Assembly (NCBI GenBank): GCA_018648945.1
Contig: JABGQJ010000078.1
Span: 1-17,633, forward strand
Source of the DNA: Victivallales bacterium
Lineage (GTDB): Bacteria; Verrucomicrobiota; Lentisphaeria; Oligosphaerales; Lenti-02
Direction of reading: 5' to 3'
Length of the DNA stretch: 17,633 bases
Shown here: positions 7,801 to 13,563 of the stretch, piece after piece
How positions within the stretch are numbered: position 1 is the stretch's first letter
How the letters are laid out: each line of letters starts with the position of its first letter
Program-made: the position numbers and the translations under genes
Notes under the pieces: generated by a model
Told to the model about the DNA's origin: nothing
The model's database searches: none
What the model saw: the letters and a program-made list of their open reading frames with translations, nothing else

Positions 7801-8141
7801 ACGTAATCAGCAAGAAGAGCAAGATCCAGGATTGGGTCGTCCGCTACAAGGCCCCCGATCCCTTCCGCATCACCTTCCGCCTGGATGCGCCCGGCAATCT
7901 GGAACGTGTGCACCTCTTCTACAGCGGAGCCATGGCCGGACTCGCCGTCGAAGTCTCGGCCGACGGGAGAACATGGCAGACGGTGGGCACTCGGGGCGAG
8001 GCCAACACGGCGAAGCAGGACGTCGCGGAAATTCGCTTCGACTTCGAACCCGTGCAGGCGCAGTATGCGCGCCTGTCCTTCGCCAAGCGCCCGAAACGCG
8101 CGCACCTCATGCTCTCGGAAGTCGAACTCTGGCAGCGGTAG
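4875..8141 (+). CDS. Secreted multidomain glycoside hydrolase-like protein (CBM9, GH42-like barrel, F5/8-type C)
   Basis: This 1088-aa protein starts with a signal peptide (1-25, cut near GRA/Q). Residues about 32-225 form a CBM9/DOMON-like carbohydrate-binding domain (IIDGRLDDAAWQ, DDCVEVFLDP, WSVEMAIAFESLG). About 226-320 look like a beta-sandwich linker. About 330-700 resemble the TIM barrel of GH42-type beta-galactosidases. Candidate catalytic acids are E469 in 'VTFGDEV' and E615/E616 in 'PHVEEYG', but I cannot align them firmly. Residues about 740-900 resemble the glutamine-amidotransferase-like trimerisation domain of GH42 enzymes ('YLPDGMYM', 'VQGGGVLVVTDP'). About 930-1088 form an F5/8 type C (discoidin) domain. 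It probably cleaves or binds a polysaccharide outside the cytoplasm, alongside the FG-GAP protein encoded 134 nt upstream. The domain order is clear; the reaction and substrate are not. Confidence 0.8.
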   Translation: MVNTPSRAANLACILSLGLCLVGRAQPTRIVPVSRLEPPPIIDGRLDDAAWQTVGALALRNIKKGELRNGTTVRIGFDNSHFYVAILCKEAEMQHLRTAWTHAEERDSRIWQDDCVEVFLDPLSRSAGTGAHIVVNSAAVIYDAWDGDSNWDCDLRVAAVKQETAWSVEMAIAFESLGFQPVGGERWLLNVGREQKPRKELSCLGQGGGNFGSPERYVSAHFAGGGPVQLRTASVGGADLLALRLVQPATGTGSYRVGVRSLRGGAALSEKVETVKLVAGETRDLSVPYLSQPGEQHLAVTVADSATGKAVYKNTILIRRPSAKQKLRVWQLADPLYTELLSDEPTGLARDGAMYWFPEIDHGKFWLFASQYGQRYVKAEKYQMLADHLLHPLNNSYVLTTPAYDAFENYRRHGVKSILYPKPFGIKKSKDVPVLFPLGPEVRKAYLENVRTTLAEYGDVVWAVTFGDEVIDHAESAGITLLADHADAYPFIKQVDAEVKAQYGGGTYGMPQATSDSNACRWIAYRRWLTANLNEMLRELATVVRRTSPGTIVISDDPVAFHHALDYGGMHGHADLVTHQLYPRRDPNYPYFGYLTKTIADLSGIDEIWPCPHVEEYGTSYRPEEVLEQLSQVVRNGGTGYHLYLADTVGKRKGTKCLMNEYHGARDRWQVITAVLAELRKTRKLRFPQPDCAILYASDSVAAMPGRTVSEKLPCQYTFLGPVARSWFSFVDEFRIERSPDALQPFRAVYLPDGMYMRKSTAQALRAYVQGGGVLVVTDPNAFSHYSDGSSAVALRQELCGVNRGGTVRRRHLVFEGTQLPLVGAAYTVEIRPGAEVHARFDDGAPAIVQNSVGKGTCWYFASSPCARKALAKTGWQTFFRSFQKRIGVATGRDIWRFRFPAKFIQEPALPEGKCVTRNHIAWRQFKPITACNAPTGGSYSYSPGPDSIRDQGGTTDIPFDKGDLTDRRAAPKAGDVISKKSKIQDWVVRYKAPDPFRITFRLDAPGNLERVHLFYSGAMAGLAVEVSADGRTWQTVGTRGEANTAKQDVAEIRFDFEPVQAQYARLSFAKRPKRAHLMLSEVELWQR

Positions 8142-8149
8142 GAGTTCCC

Positions 8150-8242
8150 ATGCGCGTTCCACTATTGACGGCTGGTTTGTTGGCTCCCGGTGCGGGGCAC
8201 CCAGTACACATTCCGAGCGGACGGCGTCATTCGCCTGGTTGA
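8150..8242 (+). CDS. Possible 30-aa peptide or decayed gene start downstream of the glycosidase gene
   Basis: An ATG at 8150 follows TAGGAG (8139-8144, overlapping the stop codon of the glycosidase gene) with a 5-nt spacer. The frame gives 30 residues beginning MRVPLLTAGLLAPG, which resembles the start of a signal peptide, and then stops. I recognise no family. It may be the remnant of a third gene of the operon or a chance signal. Confidence 0.2.
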   Translation: MRVPLLTAGLLAPGAGHPVHIPSGRRHSPG

Positions 8243-8311
8243 GGGGGCAATGGTCACTGACTCGGTGAGCCTGAGCTAAGAGCTTCCGGGAGCGGCGGCT
8301 TTCAGCCCCAT

Positions 8312-8331
8312 CCTCTCGCTCTCTGCGAGGG
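8312..8331. terminator. Weak hairpin between convergent genes
   Basis: CCTCTCGC and GCGAGGG can pair over about 7 bp (one G-T) around a TCTCT loop. It lies between the plus-strand operon (ending 8141) and the convergent MATE fragment (ending 8348). No T-run follows on either strand, so it is not a canonical intrinsic terminator. Confidence 0.2.
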
Positions 8332-8347
8332 CGCCGATCCGGTTGCC

Positions 8348-8707
8348 CTACACGGTGTTCGCCGCCTCGCGGTGTTCGCCGTCACGCAGGATGAGTTCGA
8401 ACCAGACGAGGGCGATGGGGCCGGTCACGAGCGGGGCGATGCCGAGGCCAAGAAAGAGGCCCCCCAAACCACCGATCTTCAGGCCGATCCAGGCGAAGGA
8501 GATCTGGCTCGTGGGCATGCGCAGGGCGTTGAAGAGCGCTGCTACGCCAGGGCGGTTGATGGCGTTGAACATAGAGCCGGTGTGGACCCCCACGTGATGC
8601 AGGGCCGAGCCGAGGAGAATGGCCTGCAGGTACCAGACGATGCGCTCGATCACCACCGGCTCGGTGCTGAAGATGCGCGCGACTGGGGTGGCGATGACCA
8701 ATGCCAT
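8348..8707 (-). pseudogene. MATE-family transporter, C-terminal fragment
   Basis: The 119-aa product matches the last quarter of MATE (multidrug and toxic compound extrusion) antiporters. It has a membrane segment at 1-10, an 'IFSTEPVVIERIVWYLQ' segment, a hydrophobic region at about 28-45, 'GSMFNAINRPGVAALFNALRM' where the family has its G-A-GD-type loop, and two final membrane segments (about 73-108). Full MATE proteins have about 450 aa and 12 helices, so roughly the first three quarters are missing. An in-frame TAG lies four codons upstream. Nevertheless the ATG has a strong AGGAAGGA site (8711-8718) and a promoter-like leader repeat, so a short product may be made. Transport function alone is unlikely. 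It is either a deletion remnant or a gene piece brought under a new leader. Confidence 0.65.
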
Positions 8708-8710
8708 CGT

Positions 8711-8718
8711 TCCTTCCT
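8711..8718 (-). promoter_or_regulatory. Ribosome binding site before the MATE fragment
   Basis: AGGAAGGA read on the minus strand lies 3-7 nt before the ATG at 8707, depending on which AGGA is used. The strong site in front of a truncated gene is unexpected. Confidence 0.5.
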
Positions 8719-8738
8719 ATTGCGCAAGTGGTGGTACA

Positions 8739-8810
8739 GACAACCCGCAACGGATCAGCGCAAGCTGACAGGATAGATGTCGCGGGCGGCAGACGCAACC
8801 TGGGAACTGG
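8739..8810 (-). repeat. 72-bp leader repeat, copy B (upstream of the MATE fragment)
   Basis: This segment matches 1114-1185 at 61 of 72 positions with no gap, and lies 31 nt before the ATG at 8707, the same distance as copy A from its ATG. Most differences are transitions. The downstream genes are unrelated, so the conserved unit is the leader and not an operon. Nothing else recognisable lies between it and the stop codon of the kinase gene at 8963. Confidence 0.7.
8770..8798 (-). promoter_or_regulatory. Promoter-like TTGCGT-N17-TATCCT in leader copy B
   Basis: Read on the minus strand, TTGCGT (8798-8793) and TATCCT (8775-8770) are 17 nt apart and identical to the pair in copy A. They would drive transcription of the MATE fragment. 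The hexamers are only moderate sigma-70 matches; their conservation between the copies is the main support. Confidence 0.4.
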
Positions 8811-8962
8811 GAAATGCCGATCCGGGGCGCACCAGACGACTTACCAGTTGAGCTGCATAGGCACGATCCAGGGCGTGGCCAGGCATCCCGACATCTGGGT
8901 CAGCCGGGCTCCCCAACTGGTGTACCCGCGCAATCTCAACCGGGCCGCGCGGATTGGTCAAG

Positions 8963-11956
8963 CTACTGGCTCTGTTCTTCCCGCTCGGCTGCGCGTTCGT
9001 CGAGGGTCGCGCGCACGACTTGAGCCAGTTCCCGGTTGCTGAAGGGTTTCGGCAGGAAGGTGAGTCCCTGGTCGATGACGCCATCGTGCCCGATGGCATC
9101 GGCGGCATAGCCGGACATGTAGATGCTGGGGATCCCGGGGTGGAGTTGCTGGAGTTCCTCGGCCAACTGGTGCCCGTTCATGCCGGGCATGACCACATCG
9201 GAGAGCAGGAGGTCGACTACCCCGGCGTGGGTCCTGGCCAGCCGGATTGCCTCGTCCGGCGTGCTCGCCAACAGCGTCCCGTAGCCCAGCTTGCCGAGGG
9301 CCGCGCCGCAGGCCGCCAGGATGTCTGGTTCGTCCTCGGCCACGAGAATCGTCTCGGAGCCACCCCGCAGATCCCCTGTCTGCGTGTTGCGGGCGGGGCT
9401 GGCTGGCTTCTCCTCGCCCTCGTGGCGGGGCAGATAGGCACGGAAGGTCGTTCCCTTCCCCGGTTCGCTGTGCACATGGACGAAGCCACCGTTCTGGAGG
9501 GCGACTCCGTGGACGGTGGCGAGGCCAAGGCCGGTGCCCTTGCCCACCTCCTTGGTGGTGAAGAAAGGCTCGAATACGCTACTCAGAGTCTCCTCGTCCA
9601 TGCCGCAGCCGTCGTCGCTCACAGTCAGGACGACGAACTCGCCAGGGGTCGCCGTGGCTTGGCTGGCACAGTATGCATCGTCGATGACCACGTTCTGGCA
9701 CGCGATGGTGATCTGGCCTGTGCCGACGATCGCGTCGCGGGCGTTGACGCAGAGGTTGGTGAGGACCATGCCGACCTGGGTGGGGTCGATCTTCACGGAC
9801 CACAGGTCCGGCCCCGGCACCCAGTCCAGTTGGACGTTCTCTCCGATGAGGCGCCGCAGCATGCCCAGCGTATCCTCCACGGCGACGTTCAGATCCAGCA
9901 CTTTCGGAGACACGGTCTGCTTGCGGGCGAACGCCAGCAGTTGCCGGGTGAGGTCGGCGGCGCGCAACGCCACTTTGCGCGTCTCCTGGAGATCCTCGTG
10001 GAGCGGGCCGTTCGGAGGCACGCTTTCGAGAGCCATCTCCGTGTAGCCGAGGATGGCCTGGAGCATGTTGTTGAAGTCATGAGCGACCCCTCCCGCCAGG
10101 CGTCCCACCGACTCCAGTTTCTGTGACTGGAGAAGTTGCGCCTGGAGCCGCTCGCGCTCCTCTTCGCCCCTCTTGCGTTCGGTGGTGTCGTTGAAGATGC
10201 AGGCAAAGCGACCATGTCGCGGCGAGAATGCTGTGACCTCGAAGTGCTTGTCGAGTTCGCTGGAGAACTGCTCGAAATGGGTCGGTTGCCCCGTCAGGGC
10301 CACCTTGCCGTAGGTCTCAACCCAATGGGGCTCGTTCTGCGGCAGCACCTCCATGACCGTCCGGCCGACCACCGCCTCTGCCTTCAGCCCGGTCATCCGC
10401 TCGAAGGCCGGGTTGACGGCCAGGAAGCGGTAGTCCACGGGCTGCCCCGTCGCATCGCAGATGATCTCGTGCAGAGCGAAGCCGTCCAACATTCGGCGGA
10501 ACACGGTCCGGTACTCGTCCTCCACCTCCATGCGCACGAGGGCCTCGCCGATGTGGCTGGCCATGTCCTCGAGAGCTACCACCATTTCGAGGCTGAACCC
10601 CTCTTTCCGCTTGTCGTTGATCTGGAGCAGGCCAACGATGCGTTGCTTGCCCCGGATGGGGATCAGGGCCACGGACGCGTAGCCTTGGCGGATGCACTCG
10701 TTGCGGGGATGGAACCGGGAATCTTCGTCCTCGGACATGGCCAGTAGGGCAGTCGAGTCGTTGGTCCACCAGCTGCCGCCAGGGGTAAGGTGTGGATGTG
10801 GATTCGCAGGATCGTCCCGCCCCGAAAGGACCAGCCCGCAGGCGCATTCGAGGCATGGTGAGCCGTCTGGCCAGCGGCAGATGTCCCCGTCTGGTCCATG
10901 CGCGAACAAGCTGTTCTCCTTGAGCAGGAATCCCTGCGAGAATCCATACCTGGCCAGGTACGGGAAGTCCTCGCCCTCCTGCAGACGGATGCCTAGGGCA
11001 TCGCACTCGGTCCCTCGCCGCACGGTCTCCAGGACGCGCTCGACCGAGTCCACGAAGCCGGCCGGGTCGTTCAGGATCTCCAGCACCTCGCGCGACAGAT
11101 CTTGGACCCGCTCCACCCGGCGGCGCAGCGTGATATCTTGGTGGGTGCCCCGCAGGAGCACCGTCCGGCCGTCGGCGTTCACTCGGGGCTCGCAGATCGT
11201 CACCACTGTCGCTGTCTGGCCGTCAGGTCGGCGGACCCGCATTTCCAGCTCGTAGGGCGTGCCGTTCCCCAGCGCCTCCCGCACGGCGGCGTCCAACAGC
11301 GGGCGGTCTTCCGGATGGACACGATCTAGCTGTTGCTCGGGAGGCAGCGTGCCGTCGGCAGGATCCAGGCCCCAGATGCGGAACATCTCGTCGGACCATT
11401 CGAGCAGGTTGCGTGCCGGGTCGTAGGACCAGTTGCCGATCCGTGCCAGCCTTTGGGCTTCACGCAACGACTCGGCGGTCGCCCGCCGCTCCTTGATCTC
11501 CGCCGTGAGCGCAGCGGTTCTCTCGGCGACCAAGGCGTCGAGATGGTCGCGGTGCAGGCGCAGTTCCTCGCGGTCGCGGTCCAGCTCGAGGAACAGGCGG
11601 ACCTTGCCGAGGAGAATCTGTGGATCGAACGGCTTCACAATGTAGTCGATCCCGCCGACATCGTATCCGCGGAACATCTGCTGCTCATCGGCATGGGCGG
11701 CCGTGACGAAGATGATGGGGATGAGTTTGGTCCGGTCGTCGCCGCGCAGGTAGCTGGCCAGTTCGTAGCCATCCATGCCGGGCATCATCACATCCAAAAT
11801 GGCGACGGAGAACCGGTTCTCAAGCGTAGAGACCAGGGCGTCGTTGCCACAACTGGCCTCGACGACCTCGGCGTCCACGGCCTCCAAGACGTGACGCAGG
11901 GCGACGAGATTCTCGTGCTTGTCATCGACGATCAAGATCTTCTGCTTCGGCGTCAC
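8963..11956 (-). CDS. Soluble hybrid histidine kinase, REC-PAS-GAF-PAS-HisKA-HATPase-REC
   Basis: This 997-aa protein has no membrane segment. It begins with a receiver (5-125; D55 phospho-acceptor, T85, K108), then a coiled coil (about 127-170), a PAS domain (about 170-280), a GAF domain (about 290-475) with a cysteine cluster C360/C368/C371/C373, and a second PAS (about 480-595). The HisKA domain has H626 in 'GGVAHDFNN', the ATPase has N738, 'DDGCGMD' and 'GKGTGLGLA', and a terminal receiver (about 868-985) has D920. It should autophosphorylate at H626 and pass phosphate to D920; the N-terminal receiver may take phosphate from another kinase, most simply the membrane kinase of the same operon. 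The start is GTG at 11956, overlapping the cheB-like stop (GTGA), so translation is probably coupled. It is the last gene of the operon; no clear terminator follows. Confidence 0.92.
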   Translation of the reverse strand: MTPKQKILIVDDKHENLVALRHVLEAVDAEVVEASCGNDALVSTLENRFSVAILDVMMPGMDGYELASYLRGDDRTKLIPIIFVTAAHADEQQMFRGYDVGGIDYIVKPFDPQILLGKVRLFLELDRDREELRLHRDHLDALVAERTAALTAEIKERRATAESLREAQRLARIGNWSYDPARNLLEWSDEMFRIWGLDPADGTLPPEQQLDRVHPEDRPLLDAAVREALGNGTPYELEMRVRRPDGQTATVVTICEPRVNADGRTVLLRGTHQDITLRRRVERVQDLSREVLEILNDPAGFVDSVERVLETVRRGTECDALGIRLQEGEDFPYLARYGFSQGFLLKENSLFAHGPDGDICRWPDGSPCLECACGLVLSGRDDPANPHPHLTPGGSWWTNDSTALLAMSEDEDSRFHPRNECIRQGYASVALIPIRGKQRIVGLLQINDKRKEGFSLEMVVALEDMASHIGEALVRMEVEDEYRTVFRRMLDGFALHEIICDATGQPVDYRFLAVNPAFERMTGLKAEAVVGRTVMEVLPQNEPHWVETYGKVALTGQPTHFEQFSSELDKHFEVTAFSPRHGRFACIFNDTTERKRGEEERERLQAQLLQSQKLESVGRLAGGVAHDFNNMLQAILGYTEMALESVPPNGPLHEDLQETRKVALRAADLTRQLLAFARKQTVSPKVLDLNVAVEDTLGMLRRLIGENVQLDWVPGPDLWSVKIDPTQVGMVLTNLCVNARDAIVGTGQITIACQNVVIDDAYCASQATATPGEFVVLTVSDDGCGMDEETLSSVFEPFFTTKEVGKGTGLGLATVHGVALQNGGFVHVHSEPGKGTTFRAYLPRHEGEEKPASPARNTQTGDLRGGSETILVAEDEPDILAACGAALGKLGYGTLLASTPDEAIRLARTHAGVVDLLLSDVVMPGMNGHQLAEELQQLHPGIPSIYMSGYAADAIGHDGVIDQGLTFLPKPFSNRELAQVVRATLDERAAEREEQSQ

Positions 11957-12690
11957 TTGGGAACCCCTTGCATGTCCTTCTCGTCCCGTTGTCGCGTGCG
12001 CGCTCCCGCCCTGGCTTCGGGCATGGCCAGCTGTACCAGCCGCCGCCCGATCTTAACTGCGCCCAGCACTTCGTCCACCACCCCGGCCTCGATTGCGGCC
12101 TGTGGCATGGTGGGGCTGGCTGCCGTTTCTGGGTTTTGGGCAAAGGTCATGCCACCGGCTGCGCGGACGGCCCGCATCCCTTCGGCACCGTCCCGGTTGG
12201 CACCCGACAGGACGACGGCGATGACCTTCCCGCTCCAGGCTCGGGCAGCGCTCTCGAAGAGCACGTCTATGGCAGGGCGCGACCAGTTCACCCTTGCATC
12301 AATGGACAGGCTGATCGTGCCGTCCCGTTCCACCAGCATATGGTAGTTGGCGGGGGCAGTATACGCCCTTCCGCACTCGATGGGCTCCTTGTCGCAGGGC
12401 TCGACCACTGGGAGAGGGATGGCGCGGCCCAGGTGTTCGGCAAAGCGCCCGCCATCGCTGGCGTGCAGATGCTGGACCACGAGGACCGGCAGCGGGAAGT
12501 CCGGGGGCAGCGCCCCGAGGGTTGCCGCCACTGCCTCGAAGCCGCCAGCGGAACCGCCCACGACGACCGCGCGGAACGTAGCGCAGGAGGTGGCAACGCA
12601 CGGGCGTCGCGTCCCCTCTCCGCGTGAGTCCGCTGTTCGGAGTGTGTGCTCCCGGTCCCCTGCGGTTGTTGCTGTTGCAGCGCGTTTCAT
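11953..12690 (-). CDS. cheB: CheB-type protein-glutamate methylesterase, no receiver domain
   Basis: The 245-aa product is a lone CheB methylesterase domain. CheB enzymes remove methyl groups from glutamyl esters, classically on chemoreceptors. The catalytic triad can be read as S47 in 'VVGGSAGG', H74 in 'VVQHLHASD' and D167 in 'LSGANRDGAEG'. Standard CheB has an N-terminal receiver that represses the esterase until phosphorylated. Here only about 40 residues of low-complexity sequence precede the catalytic domain. Regulation may therefore come in trans from receivers of the neighbouring kinases. Its ATG (12688-12690) overlaps the cheR stop as ATGA, and its TGA overlaps the GTG of the downstream kinase. 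No chemoreceptor, CheA or CheW gene is in the window. Confidence 0.9.
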   Translation of the reverse strand: MKRAATATTAGDREHTLRTADSRGEGTRRPCVATSCATFRAVVVGGSAGGFEAVAATLGALPPDFPLPVLVVQHLHASDGGRFAEHLGRAIPLPVVEPCDKEPIECGRAYTAPANYHMLVERDGTISLSIDARVNWSRPAIDVLFESAARAWSGKVIAVVLSGANRDGAEGMRAVRAAGGMTFAQNPETAASPTMPQAAIEAGVVDEVLGAVKIGRRLVQLAMPEARAGARTRQRDEKDMQGVPK

Positions 12691-13535
12691 CGCTTTACAC
12701 CGTCCTCCGCACCCGCCGCCCTACGGTAGATTCTTGCCTTCCTGTCGAATGCCCCGTAGTGGGCGCTGGCAGCGGTGAAGCGGATGTCCTCCTTCGTCCC
12801 CAGACAGAGGAAGCCGCCATGCACAAGGCTCTCCGCGAAGAGCTCCAGCACATGGTTCTGGAGCTCGCGGTTGAAGTAGATGAGAACATTGCGGCAGAAG
12901 ATCAGGTGCATTTCGCCGAAGACGCTGTCGGTGGCCAGATTGTGGGTCGAGAATACAATCCGTTCCCGGAACGCCGGATCCATCGCCACCGCGCCGTAGC
13001 GGGCGTGGTAGTACTGCGAGAACGACCCCTGGCCACCCGCCTGCTGGTAGTTGCGGGTGGCGTCCTGGATCTTGCCCATCTCGTAGACGCCTTCGCGGGC
13101 TTGCTCGATTGCCTGGCCGTTGAGGTCCGTGGCATAGATGGTCGCGCGGTCGTAGACGCCCTCCTCCTTGAGCACGATGGCCAGCGAGTAGACCTCCTCC
13201 CCAGTGGCGCAGCCGGCGTGCCAGATCTTGACATGGGGCCATGTCTTCAGAAGCGGCACGACCTTCTCCCGCACAACGCGATAGACCTCCGGGTCGCGGA
13301 AAAGCTCGGTCACAGGGATGGAGAAACAGTGGGCGAGTTCCGAGAAGAAGGAGTGGTCGTGGATGACTTTCGGGATCAGCTCGGAGACCGACGCGCAGTG
13401 GGAGGTGGCGAGGAACTGGGCGATCCGGCGCTCGATCGAGGACCGGGCGTACGACCGGAAGTCGTACCCATAGCACCGGTAGATCGCCTCCAGGAGGAGA
13501 TCTACTTCAAGCTGTTCTGTGTCCGCGTGCTTCAT
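12687..13535 (-). CDS. cheR: CheR-type protein-glutamate methyltransferase
   Basis: The 282-aa protein has the full CheR layout: an N-terminal helical domain (about 8-75), then an S-adenosylmethionine-dependent methyltransferase fold. Visible landmarks are 'FSIPVTELFRDP' (71-82), the SAM-binding 'AGCATGEEVYSLA' (107-119), 'YATDLN' (134-139, acidic residue contacting SAM) and 'FCRNVLIYF' (213-221). The segment 'NYQQAGGQGSFSQYY' is of the type I associate with CheR proteins in kinase-linked clusters rather than the E. coli enzyme. It should methylate glutamates on a partner protein; the partner is not evident because no chemoreceptor is present. It follows the membrane kinase after 28 nt and overlaps the downstream cheB-like gene by 4 nt. 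Confidence 0.92.
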   Translation of the reverse strand: MKHADTEQLEVDLLLEAIYRCYGYDFRSYARSSIERRIAQFLATSHCASVSELIPKVIHDHSFFSELAHCFSIPVTELFRDPEVYRVVREKVVPLLKTWPHVKIWHAGCATGEEVYSLAIVLKEEGVYDRATIYATDLNGQAIEQAREGVYEMGKIQDATRNYQQAGGQGSFSQYYHARYGAVAMDPAFRERIVFSTHNLATDSVFGEMHLIFCRNVLIYFNRELQNHVLELFAESLVHGGFLCLGTKEDIRFTAASAHYGAFDRKARIYRRAAGAEDGVKR

Positions 13536-13563
13536 GGTTTCTATCCGGTGCCGCCGTTACCAC

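Noticed and set aside
8820..8880. tRNA-like stretch (GCAGCTCAACTGGTAAGTC on the minus strand) resembling a D-arm
   Set aside because: The D-stem does not pair (GCTC has no matching GAGC), and no anticodon stem or T-arm follows in a cloverleaf arrangement.
8755..9108. 117-residue minus-strand frame overlapping the end of the soluble kinase gene
   Set aside because: It overlaps the kinase C-terminus in another frame, and its downstream part runs through the leader repeat; no family is recognisable.
8954..10126. 390-residue plus-strand open frame antisense to the soluble kinase
   Set aside because: It mirrors the HisKA, ATPase and receiver coding sequence and has no domain of its own. The same applies to the plus-strand frames at 11333-12346 and 13519-14802, and to the minus-strand frame at 3742-4677.
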